Assembly: GCA_036496265.1 (NCBI GenBank)
Contig: DASXLL010000355.1
Coordinates: 1 to 33,018 of the forward strand
Direction: 5' to 3'
DNA from: CAYLLN01 sp036496265
GTDB taxonomy: Bacteria; Planctomycetota; Planctomycetia; Pirellulales; Pirellulaceae
Length of the DNA: 33,018 nucleotides
A program made the translations under genes and the position numbers. Of the stretch, positions 25,165 through 32,204 are shown in pieces. Numbering within the stretch: position 1 is the first letter of the stretch; each line of letters opens with the position of its first letter. The notes beneath the pieces are model-generated. The model saw only the letters and a program-made list of their open reading frames with translations. It was not told where the DNA came from and searched no databases.

Positions 25165-25818
25165 ATGCAGGTCGGACTGCGCGCGCGTGATCGTTGGGCA
25201 ATTCCGCGTTTTGCTTGCGGAATGTTTGTCGCCTTTTGCCTGGCGACGTCGTTGACTCGTGCCCAAGACCTCGTCCATGTCGAGGAAGATTGGGAGCTTG
25301 TCGTCGCGCAGCCGGATGCCAACAGCGCCGGCCCCCAAATCATCTGCACGATGTCGCCGTTTACCGACATCAACGGCACGTATTTCACGTTTGAGATCAA
25401 TCATCAATCCGTGCCCTATTGGGCTCCTGGCGGGCTGACGCTGCACCAATGGTCGGGCGAAAGTTTGATCCAGAGCTTGAACCGCAGCGACCGCTCGGTC
25501 ATGCAAACGTCCAATGAAACGGTCACGTGGACGCAAGTCCTCGACTCGCAGGGAGGCAGTCTGACGTTTCAAGTCAAGAGCGGCCATTCAAGCACCTGGG
25601 GCGACTTCGGCAAATCAAATCACTTGCTGATCCATTCCAATTCGGGCCTCAGCAACCTCAACACCTACACACCCGATGTCTCTGCTGGCCGCTCCGGCGT
25701 TGCCTACGCCGCTAATCGCGTCACGTCGCTCAGGATTCTGCGTGTCCGCGGCACGTTGTCCGACGGCACCACTGCGACGGACAACACCGTGCGCGTCGTG
25801 CATCAACTAGATCAATAA
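25165..25818 (+). CDS. Secreted protein of unknown function
   Basis: The 217-residue product has an N-terminal signal peptide (basic region RARDRWAIPRF, hydrophobic CGMFVAFCLATSL, cleavage likely after TRA-Q near residue 34). The rest is Ser/Thr/Asn-rich and beta-predicted, with a VVAQPDANSAGPQIICTMSP segment and many aromatic residues. I recognise no domain. The ATG at 25165 has an AGGGAG ribosome site 7 nt upstream, which decides the start over the longer open frame beginning at 24982. It precedes the TadG-like gene by 64 bp and is probably cotranscribed, so it may be a substrate or accessory factor of the pilus-like machinery. Confidence 0.65.
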   Translation: MQVGLRARDRWAIPRFACGMFVAFCLATSLTRAQDLVHVEEDWELVVAQPDANSAGPQIICTMSPFTDINGTYFTFEINHQSVPYWAPGGLTLHQWSGESLIQSLNRSDRSVMQTSNETVTWTQVLDSQGGSLTFQVKSGHSSTWGDFGKSNHLLIHSNSGLSNLNTYTPDVSAGRSGVAYAANRVTSLRILRVRGTLSDGTTATDNTVRVVHQLDQ

Positions 25819-25882
25819 TCCTTTCGCTTCATTGTTTCATCATCTTGCTTCCTTCCACCGGCGAATCTCAAGGCAGACTTTC

Positions 25883-27019
25883 ATGAAATCTCGCATCCAC
25901 CACCAGCGCCGCGGAAACATCATCGTCATGACAGCCTTGATGTTGACCGGCGTGATCGCCTTTGCCGCGTTCGCGGTTGATTTGGGCTACCTCTACGCCG
26001 TCCGCGTCGAGCTGCAGCGCTGTGCCGACGCCTCGGCGATCGCGGCGGCCTGGGAGTTGATCGACAAAGACGGCCCGGCCGGCACGCAAACCACCACGCG
26101 TTTGACAACCAATGCCTCGACAAAAGCCTCGCAATTTGCGGCTCTCAACCACGTCGCAAGTGAGGCCCCCGCTCTCGGCGGAGGTGACGTCGTCGTCGGC
26201 TACATGGCGAATCCTTCCAGCCCCAGTGACGCACTGATTACTACACCGACAGGATCCTTGCCCAATGCCGTGCAGATCCGCGTCCAACGCACCAGCGACC
26301 AAAACGGCCAGGTCCCCCTCTTCTTCGCCCGCGTGCTGGGCTACGACAGAGAATCCCTAACCGCGCAAGCAACCGCGGCCTACGTTTCCTCGTTTAGCGG
26401 CTTCAAAGCGCCAACCAACGGCGACACCCTCAACATCTTGCCCTTCGCGCTCGATCAGGACACCTGGAACAATTTGACCACAGCGGGTAGCGACGATTGG
26501 TCGTATAACGCCTCGACAAAAACGGTTTCAGCCGGCTCTGACGGCGTCAAGGAAGTCAATCTCTATCCCCAAGGCACCGGTTCGCCAGGCAACCGCGGCA
26601 CGGTCGATATCGGCAGCAGCAACAACAGTACGGCCGACATTGCCCGCCAGATTGTGTATGGCATCAACTCATCCGACCTGGCCCACCTCGGCGGTTCGAT
26701 TCAGTTCAATTCCAGCGGCGTTTTGCACCTCAACGGCGACACGGGCATCAGCGCCGGCGTGAAAGACGAGCTGGCGTCGATCATCGGCCAGCCGCGAATG
26801 ATTCCGATCTTCAGCAGTGTTGTTGGTCCCGGCAACAACGCCGACTACACGATCGTGAAGTTTGTGGGCATCCGCATTCTCGACGTGAAATTGACTGGCA
26901 GCATGTCAACCAAACACGTCACCATTCAGCCGTGCAACGTCGTCATCAAAGGCGGCATCTACAGTTCCGGCGCCACCACGACGCAATACGTCTATTCGCC
27001 CGCCTGGCTTGTTCGATAA
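25883..27019 (+). CDS. TadG-like pilus-assembly protein
   Basis: The 378-residue product begins with RRGNIIVMTALMLTGVIAFAAFAVDLGYLYAVRVELQRCADASAIAAAWEL. This is the N-terminal TadE/TadG (putative Flp pilus-assembly) signature: one membrane segment at about 12-34 followed by a conserved amphipathic helix with DASA. The remainder is an extracytoplasmic region rich in Thr, Ser, Asn and Gly, with FARVLGYDRESLTAQATAAYV marking the family. TadG proteins belong to tight-adherence (Flp) pilus clusters, yet no other tad gene is visible. It ends 26 bp before a strong terminator. The ATG at 25883 is preferred over the open frame start at 25832. Confidence 0.8.
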   Translation: MKSRIHHQRRGNIIVMTALMLTGVIAFAAFAVDLGYLYAVRVELQRCADASAIAAAWELIDKDGPAGTQTTTRLTTNASTKASQFAALNHVASEAPALGGGDVVVGYMANPSSPSDALITTPTGSLPNAVQIRVQRTSDQNGQVPLFFARVLGYDRESLTAQATAAYVSSFSGFKAPTNGDTLNILPFALDQDTWNNLTTAGSDDWSYNASTKTVSAGSDGVKEVNLYPQGTGSPGNRGTVDIGSSNNSTADIARQIVYGINSSDLAHLGGSIQFNSSGVLHLNGDTGISAGVKDELASIIGQPRMIPIFSSVVGPGNNADYTIVKFVGIRILDVKLTGSMSTKHVTIQPCNVVIKGGIYSSGATTTQYVYSPAWLVR

Positions 27020-27045
27020 CAGCCATCCGTTTTGGCAGCGACCAA

Positions 27046-27075
27046 GCAAAAAGCCACTTAAAAGTGGCTTTTTGC
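27046..27075. terminator. Strong bidirectional intrinsic terminator
   Basis: A perfect 14-bp inverted repeat (27046-27059 and 27062-27075, AA in the centre) has core CCACTT/AAGTGG and is flanked by A5 and T5 tracts. It ends the transcript of the TadG-like gene and insulates the small-peptide gene downstream. Confidence 0.9.
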
Positions 27076-27088
27076 GTTTCATAGGGCA

Positions 27089-27117
27089 TTGAAGTGCGCG
27101 GCCCGCAAAGTTAATGT
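27089..27117 (+). promoter_or_regulatory. Possible promoter for the small His-rich peptide gene
   Basis: TTGAAG at 27089-27094 and TAATGT at 27112-27117 are separated by 17 bp. Both boxes are imperfect. The position between the upstream terminator and the ribosome site at 27159 is the main support. Confidence 0.3.
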
Positions 27118-27168
27118 TGTCCGTGTAGGTTCACTATTCTTCCTGTTTTCACTTTTGTGGAGAACGAG

Positions 27169-27369
27169 ATGAGCACGACACGGACTTTCAAAATGGAACG
27201 CCTCGAGGACCGCATTGCCCCGGGTTCCTGCCATTGCAGTTGTGGCGGCGGCCACAGCAATCATGGCAATAGCAACCACAGCAATCGCAGCCATCGCAGC
27301 AACCACAGCAACAAGAGTAATCGCAGCCATCACAGCAACCACAGTAGCCGCGGCCACGGCTGCCACTAA
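27169..27369 (+). CDS. Small Ser/Asn/His-repeat peptide with Cys cluster
   Basis: The 66-residue product has a conventional start (FKMERLEDRIAPG) and then a Cys-rich turn (SCHCSCGGGH). About 40 residues of Ser-Asn-His/Arg repeats follow, ending GHGCH. From residue 20 onward there are 11 His and 4 Cys, so metal binding is chemically plausible. The LEDRIAP element resembles the LExR-type N-terminal motif I recall from planctomycete exported proteins. GGAG at 27159-27162 with a 6-nt spacer selects the ATG at 27169. The DNA repeats the unit AGCAACCAC at 27271, 27298 and 27334. It is a separate transcription unit between one upstream and two downstream terminators, and precedes a PqqD/M50/HlyD gene. 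A RiPP-like precursor, metal buffer or structural peptide are all possible. Confidence 0.7.
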   Translation: MSTTRTFKMERLEDRIAPGSCHCSCGGGHSNHGNSNHSNRSHRSNHSNKSNRSHHSNHSSRGHGCH

Positions 27370-27381
27370 GCCGGTTGCCTA

Positions 27382-27408
27382 CGAGATGTTGTCATCTCGC
27401 TGCTTTTT
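27382..27408 (+). terminator. First terminator after the small peptide gene
   Basis: CGAGATG (27382-27388) pairs with CATCTCG (27393-27399) over a TTGT loop; after CTGC a T5 run ends at 27408. It lies 12 bp after the peptide stop codon. Confidence 0.8.
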
Positions 27409-27412
27409 CACG

Positions 27413-27455
27413 GGTTGGATGCGGTGCCCACGTGCGGCGCATCCGACCGTTTTTT
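27413..27455 (+). terminator. Second, tandem terminator after the small peptide gene
   Basis: GGTTGGATGCG (27413-27423) pairs with CGCATCCGACC (27438-27448), 11 bp with one G-T wobble and a 14-nt loop, followed by T6 at 27450-27455. It directly follows the first terminator, a double arrangement typical of highly transcribed small genes. Confidence 0.8.
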
Positions 27456-27512
27456 CTCACTCAGGAAGCATTTCGCCACGTGCAGGAAGCTGCATCTTTT
27501 GAGTGATCGAAA

Positions 27513-27944
27513 ATGGCCAGGCGAATCACCAAATCCCGTTGTTCGATCTGTCGAAAGCGGGGCCGGGAAACATATCTTTACATGCGGCGGCGGTTCGTTT
27601 TCGACATCGATCTGGCTCGCAAGATTGTCTCCGACGGGCGGTCGCCGGTTGAACTGGACCAGGACGATGTGCGGTTTGCCGTCGATTCGTGTCGGGTTAA
27701 CCGCAATCACGTCCCACACGTCGATCCAACGATTCCCGGAATCATCAGTCACGTCTTCTACCCGGAGGACGGCCAGATCGTGCAGGGGCACGTCTTCATC
27801 GACGGACATCATCGGGCGGCCCGCGCGCTGGACCTGAATCGGCCGTTTTTCGTCCATGTGCTGAACGAAAACGAAAGCCGGCAAATTTTGATTCGCAGTC
27901 CTGAGCCGAATCAGCTGGCGGCAACCAACGGCCACGAGCATTAG
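27513..27944 (+). CDS. Small protein with CxxC and ParB-like GHHR motif, function unknown
   Basis: The 143-residue product has CSIC at residues 10-13 in a basic N-terminus (ARRITKSRCSICRKRGRE). A central hydrophilic domain follows, with a segment GHVFIDGHHRAARALDLNRPFFVHVL at about 92-117. The xxDGxHRxxAAxxL pattern occurs in ParB/Srx-like (sulfiredoxin-fold) nucleotide-binding proteins, where the GxHR loop contacts phosphate. Assignment to that superfamily is a suggestion from the motif only. No membrane segment or signal is present. It lies 41 bp upstream of the PqqD/M50/HlyD gene on the same strand and downstream of two terminators, so both are probably one transcript separate from the peptide gene. 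Confidence 0.6.
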   Translation: MARRITKSRCSICRKRGRETYLYMRRRFVFDIDLARKIVSDGRSPVELDQDDVRFAVDSCRVNRNHVPHVDPTIPGIISHVFYPEDGQIVQGHVFIDGHHRAARALDLNRPFFVHVLNENESRQILIRSPEPNQLAATNGHEH

Positions 27945-27985
27945 TCGACTCCCGGCAATTACCTCCCAATGGTGCCACGAGTTTT

Positions 27986-30421
27986 ATGGCTACGGCGCTG
28001 GAAATCGACGACTTTCCGCATCGCCGGCTTCGCGACCTGACCATTCGCGCCATTGCCGACGGTGCCGAATACGTCGTCAAAAACCCGCGCACGCGAAAAT
28101 ACCTCAAGGTCGGCCCCGTCGAAGCATTTTTATTGGAACGGCTCGACGGGCAGACTTCGACCGGAGAGATTTGCGGCTCGTTTGAAAAGCAGTTTGGCGA
28201 GCCGTTTTCGCCGGCCGATTTGAACGCCTTTTTGGATGTTGCCCGCTCGCAAGGACTTCTCGAAAGCTCCCCAAAAACGGCAGCAGAGCCCGCCCGCCGC
28301 TCAACTACCTGGTGGGGCTCGGTTCAAGCGGCCTGGCGGAAATTGCGCAAGCAGAATCCGCTCTTTATCCGCGTCTCGCTGTGCGATCCCGATCGCTTTT
28401 TGAATTGGCTTGAGCCGCGGACGCGCTTTTTGTGGTCGCCGACATTCGCGAAATTCGCAGTCATCGGCATGGTCGCGGCGTTCGTCGTTGTGCTCGCCAA
28501 CCACCGGGAATTGATCTCCTTATTCACCACGCGCTTGCATTGGCAAACGCTGGCGATCGCCTGGCTCACCGTCATCGCCGCCACCGTCTGCCACGAATTC
28601 GGCCACGGCCTGGCCTGCAAGCGGCATGGCGGCGAGGTGCATGAAATCGGCGTGCTCATGATGTTTTTCATGCCGTTTCTGTTCTGCAACGTCTCCGACG
28701 CCTGGCTATTGCCGTCCAAGCGTCAGCGGCTGCTCATCAGCTTCGCCGGCGTCTACATCGACCTGTTGATTTGGATGGTCGCCGTATTCGTTTGGCGTTT
28801 GACGGTGCAAGACACGCTCGTCAATTTCCTCGCCTGGATTGCGCTCACTGCCTGCGGCGGCCGCACGTTTTTCAATCTCAACCCGCTGATGAAGCTCGAC
28901 GGCTACTACCTGCTCAGCGATTGGCTGGAGATTCCAAACTTGCGGCGGCGGGCCTTCGAGCGGTTGATGGCTCATTTTCGCTGGTTACTATGGGGTGCGG
29001 CGCGGCCGGCGCAGATCGAGCATGGCCCAGCGCTGCTGGCTTATGGCCTCTGCGCGTGGTCGTTCTCGGTGGCCTTTCTGCAGGTCGCGTTTTTTGGCTT
29101 GATTCGCTGGTTCGGTGGACTGGTCGGCCCGGCCGGACTGATTGCCGGCACAATCGTGTTCATTCAACTACAACGCCGCTTGTTCGTGGGCTTTGGCGGC
29201 GGGGAGGTAACCAAAATGTTCGTGAAGCGATTTTGGCGGACGGCGGCCTGGGCGGCGATCATCGGCGGCGCGTGCCTGTTGCCATTGCCCGACCGCACCA
29301 GCGGCACGTTCCAGGTTCGCCCCGTGCGGCGCGTCGAGCTGCGAGCGCCCGTCACCGGCTTTCTGCGGACCGTTGTCTTCGACGAAGGCGATCAAGTTTC
29401 GACCGGCGCCCTCGTCGCCCGCTTCGAGATACCCGATCTCGCCAGCCAGATTGCTCGCAAGATGGCCGAAATCCGTGAATCGGAGGCCGACTTGCGACGG
29501 CTGGAGGCCGGCCCGCGCCCGGAAGAGCTGACCGAGCAGCGCGAAAAGGTCAAGCGCGCTGAAAAATGGCGCGATATTGCCGAAACCGATCTGGCTCGCT
29601 CGGGGCGCAGTCTCGCTGAGGAGCTGCAGCGCTTGGAGCTCCGCATTGCCCAGTCGCAATCTGAGTACGACTACCGCCAGGAGCTGCTTGTCGCGGCTGA
29701 CAACCTGCACAAACGCGGCGGCCTCGCCGAAATGCAGCTCGCCGAAGAGCGTAAGCGAAAATCGATCGCCGAAAACGAGCTCAAGCAAATCGAAGCCGCC
29801 AAGCGCTCCCGCGAAGCGGAGGGCGTGATCGTTTTCGAAGGTGAGCTGGCCCGCCGCGAGAAGGAGCTCGCCGACACCAAGGCCACGCTCAAACTGCTCG
29901 AAGCCGGCAACCGCCCGGAAGACATCGACGCCGAGCGGGCCCGCAGAGCCCGGCTCGCCGAAGAGTTTAACTTCCTCAAGGAGTTGGAAACAAAGGCCGA
30001 AGTCTCCACGCCCGTCGGCGGATTAGTCGTGACACCGCGACTCAAGGAAAAGTCCGGCCAATACCTAGAGAAAGGCGAGTTGATCTGTGTCATCGAAGAT
30101 TTGTCGAGCTTAGAGGCCGAGATTGCCGTCAGTGAGCAAGACGCCAGCCGGATCGCGTCGGGTGAATCCGTTTCGCTCAAGCCTCGTTCGCAGCCTTATC
30201 TAACGCTGCACACGGAGGTCGATCGCATCGCCCCTGCGGCAACCCTCGCCGAAAAGGCAACCCATAGCACCGTCACCGTCTATTGCCGCCTCGACAACGC
30301 CGACGGCACCCTTCGCAGCGGCATGACCGGCTTCGGCCGCATCCACCATCAAAAACGCCCGCTGGGATTGATCGCTTTGGACCGCATCCAGCGGTATCTG
30401 CGCACCGAATTTTGGTGGTAA
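27986..30421 (+). CDS. PqqD-like / M50 zinc metalloprotease / HlyD adaptor fusion
   Basis: The 811-residue product has three parts. Residues about 18-93 form a PqqD-like peptide-binding (RRE) fold (YVVKNPRTRKYLKVGPVEAFLLERLDG ... LLE). Residues about 150-430 are a polytopic M50 site-2-type protease with the zinc motif HEFGH at 203-207 and NLNPLMKLDGYYLLSDWLE with Asp305 as probable third ligand. Residues about 440-811 are an HlyD-type periplasmic adaptor: a biotinyl-lipoyl half-motif (VELRAPVTGFLRTVVFDEGD), a long Ala/Glu/Arg coiled coil at about 485-665, and the second half (STPVGGLVVTPRLKEKSG). The arrangement matches YydH-like 'peptide zinc metalloproteases' tied to export of modified peptides. 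No ABC transporter or radical SAM gene lies in the window. It would act at the inner membrane. Confidence 0.9.
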   Translation: MATALEIDDFPHRRLRDLTIRAIADGAEYVVKNPRTRKYLKVGPVEAFLLERLDGQTSTGEICGSFEKQFGEPFSPADLNAFLDVARSQGLLESSPKTAAEPARRSTTWWGSVQAAWRKLRKQNPLFIRVSLCDPDRFLNWLEPRTRFLWSPTFAKFAVIGMVAAFVVVLANHRELISLFTTRLHWQTLAIAWLTVIAATVCHEFGHGLACKRHGGEVHEIGVLMMFFMPFLFCNVSDAWLLPSKRQRLLISFAGVYIDLLIWMVAVFVWRLTVQDTLVNFLAWIALTACGGRTFFNLNPLMKLDGYYLLSDWLEIPNLRRRAFERLMAHFRWLLWGAARPAQIEHGPALLAYGLCAWSFSVAFLQVAFFGLIRWFGGLVGPAGLIAGTIVFIQLQRRLFVGFGGGEVTKMFVKRFWRTAAWAAIIGGACLLPLPDRTSGTFQVRPVRRVELRAPVTGFLRTVVFDEGDQVSTGALVARFEIPDLASQIARKMAEIRESEADLRRLEAGPRPEELTEQREKVKRAEKWRDIAETDLARSGRSLAEELQRLELRIAQSQSEYDYRQELLVAADNLHKRGGLAEMQLAEERKRKSIAENELKQIEAAKRSREAEGVIVFEGELARREKELADTKATLKLLEAGNRPEDIDAERARRARLAEEFNFLKELETKAEVSTPVGGLVVTPRLKEKSGQYLEKGELICVIEDLSSLEAEIAVSEQDASRIASGESVSLKPRSQPYLTLHTEVDRIAPAATLAEKATHSTVTVYCRLDNADGTLRSGMTGFGRIHHQKRPLGLIALDRIQRYLRTEFWW

Positions 30422-30454
30422 GCACTCGCCGAAGCGTAAACCGCCCAACCAAAC

Positions 30455-30483
30455 GGCGAGCGGGAGGCGTCAGCCTCCCGGTA
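30455..30483 (+). repeat. REP-like palindromic repeat, family B copy 1
   Basis: The 29-bp unit has an 8-bp stem CGGGAGGC (30461-30468) and GCCTCCCG (30473-30480) around GTCA. It matches the copy at 31938-31966 in 28 of 29 positions and lies between the convergent ends of the M50/HlyD and DUF1501 genes, where it could also serve as a weak bidirectional terminator. Confidence 0.85.
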
Positions 30484-30527
30484 ATCCTCCATTTTCACAG
30501 CCTTCCGATTCATTCGGTTAGGCAACT

Positions 30528-31925
30528 CTAGAACAGCTCCGCAATCGGCGGCGGCTCAGCCAATCGCATCAGCTCCCGCGGAATCCCCGGATCAAGCCGC
30601 ATCTGGCCGACGTCAAACAGGGCGTGCAGCACGGTCGAATGCAAATTCGCCAGCGTAATCGGCTCGCTCGCCGGCGCATCATTCTTCCGCGTCGAACTCC
30701 CAATAATCTGCCCCTTCCCCAGCCCGCCGCCAAAAAACGCCAGCGTCGAGAGTCCCGGATAATGATCCCGCCCGCCACGCGCATTAATCGTCGGCGTCCG
30801 GCCAAAATCGCCCGTAATAATCAGCAGCGTTTTGTCCAATAACCCTCGGGCCGTGACGTCATCCAGAAACGCACTCACTGCTCGATCGACCGGCGGCCCC
30901 AGCATATCCATTCCCGCCCCAATCCCCGGGTTGTTCCCATCCGCGTGCATGTCCCAGCCCGAATTCTGCACCGTGACGAACCCGCAGCCCGCTTCAACTA
31001 GCCGCCGAGCCATCAACATCTGCTTGCCGAGCGATGACGGCTGAAACAACTTCTTCCCCACCCGAAAACCACTCGTGTTATACCGCTCGATCGTCTTGGC
31101 ATCTTCCTTACTAATATCAAAAGCCTCGCCCGCCCCGCGGACGATCATTTCGAGCGCTTGTCCTTCGAACCGATCCAGCCCGCGAATGTTCCCGCCCGCA
31201 TCGATCGAGCGCTTGACCGTGTCGAGCTTCGCCAACAACGTCTTCCGGTCATCCAGCCGCTCCGGCGCCACCGCCAAATTGAGATTGCTCAAAAGCTGCC
31301 CGCCACCCGCCGGATTAAACGGCGCAAACGCCAGCCCCAGCGGTCCCGGCTGCGACCCGGCTTCAATCCGCTCCCGCTCGCGAACGTATTGATCGTCGAT
31401 TTCCGGAGTCGTCACGACACAATACGTCGGCAGACCGTTCGCTTCATGGTTCGCGCCGCGAATCCGCGAATACACCGACCCCATGCTCTGGCCGATCTTC
31501 CCATCCCCGGTCGGATCGGTCCCACCCGTCAGCATGTGGATGATCGCCTTGGGATGATTGCTGTTCTCGTGCCTGAACGAGCGGACGACAGCCAGCTTAT
31601 CGGCATGTTTCGCCAACAGCGGAAAATTCCCGCCGAGCGTCAATCCCGGAACCGCCGTCTTCACCTCCCCCGTCACGCTGCAATACGGCGCCGGCGCGTC
31701 CATATTCGGGTTGAACGTCTCGATATGACTCGCCCCGCCCCCCAAAAACAACAGCACAATCGACCGATCCCGCACATACGCCTTCCGCCCCGCGCTCCCC
31801 GCCGCTTTCGTCGCCAACAGGTGCGCCAGCGAAAGCCCGCCAATGCCCAGCCACCCCGCCCGCAGAAAATCGCGACGCGCCAAGCCGCTGCAATCGCGCG
31901 TCGTGCTGGTATGAAGAGTCAGCAT
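30528..31925 (-). CDS. DUF1501 protein with Tat signal
   Basis: The 465-residue product has a twin-arginine signal (CSGLARRDFLRAGWLGIGGLSLAHLL). The DUF1501 fold follows, related to alkaline phosphatase/sulfatase superfamily proteins: IVLLFLGGGASHIETFNPN near 55, GNFPLLAKHADKLAVVRSFRHENSNHP, GWDMHADGN, LLIITGDFGRTPTIN and GGRDHYPGLSTLAFFGGG. Asp and His residues in these blocks are candidate metal ligands. Such genes are abundant in Planctomycetes, usually beside DUF1549/DUF1553 cytochrome-type partners, and are suspected to act on sulfated or otherwise modified polysaccharides. No partner gene is adjacent here. The start is ATG 31923-31925; a TTG three codons earlier is possible. REP-like repeats sit at both ends. 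Confidence 0.92.
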   Translation of the reverse strand: MLTLHTSTTRDCSGLARRDFLRAGWLGIGGLSLAHLLATKAAGSAGRKAYVRDRSIVLLFLGGGASHIETFNPNMDAPAPYCSVTGEVKTAVPGLTLGGNFPLLAKHADKLAVVRSFRHENSNHPKAIIHMLTGGTDPTGDGKIGQSMGSVYSRIRGANHEANGLPTYCVVTTPEIDDQYVRERERIEAGSQPGPLGLAFAPFNPAGGGQLLSNLNLAVAPERLDDRKTLLAKLDTVKRSIDAGGNIRGLDRFEGQALEMIVRGAGEAFDISKEDAKTIERYNTSGFRVGKKLFQPSSLGKQMLMARRLVEAGCGFVTVQNSGWDMHADGNNPGIGAGMDMLGPPVDRAVSAFLDDVTARGLLDKTLLIITGDFGRTPTINARGGRDHYPGLSTLAFFGGGLGKGQIIGSSTRKNDAPASEPITLANLHSTVLHALFDVGQMRLDPGIPRELMRLAEPPPIAELF

Positions 31926-31937
31926 GGCCAACAAAAA

Positions 31938-31966
31938 GGCGAGCGGGAGGCGTGAGCCTCCCGGTA
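31938..31966 (+). repeat. REP-like palindromic repeat, family B copy 2
   Basis: Same 29-bp unit and orientation as 30455-30483, with one base changed in the 4-nt loop (GTGA instead of GTCA). It begins 12 bp upstream of the DUF1501 start codon, so it lies in or beside that gene's promoter and leader. Confidence 0.85.
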
Positions 31967-32016
31967 TGTTTCAAAATGCAATCATCCTCTGCTTCGGGCC
32001 GACGTGAGGGCCTTAT

Positions 32017-32059
32017 TCTCCCTCTCCCGCCGTGAGGGAGAAGGCCGGGGTGAGGGTTC
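32017..32059 (+). repeat. REP-like palindromic repeat, family A copy 2
   Basis: TCTCCCTC (32017-32024) pairs with GAGGGAGA (32034-32041) over 9 nt, followed by a tail GGGGTGAGGGTTC. It shares the stem composition and tail with 8625-8661. The 238-bp interval from 31967 to 32204 contains no other recognisable feature. Confidence 0.7.
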
Positions 32060-32204
32060 TGAATTCGCCTCAACGCTTCAAGCCAACCACCAACGCTGAT
32101 CGTATCAGACTGAAATCGCGGGTCAAACTTTTCGCTGTGCCGAGCTAAAGTCGCGGACGAGTAACTGGAATGGCAGCCGCACCTGCACCCTCTCGATGCG
32201 ATCG

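Noticed and set aside
27079..27366. Hydrophobic Ala/Val-rich antisense frame opposite the His-rich peptide
   Set aside because: It is the antisense reading of the AGC/AAC/CAC repeat and crosses the promoter region; there is no ribosome site or downstream partner.
30455..31966. Insertion sequence or composite transposon around DUF1501
   Set aside because: The flanking repeats are direct palindromic REP-like units, not terminal inverted repeats, and no transposase is encoded between them.
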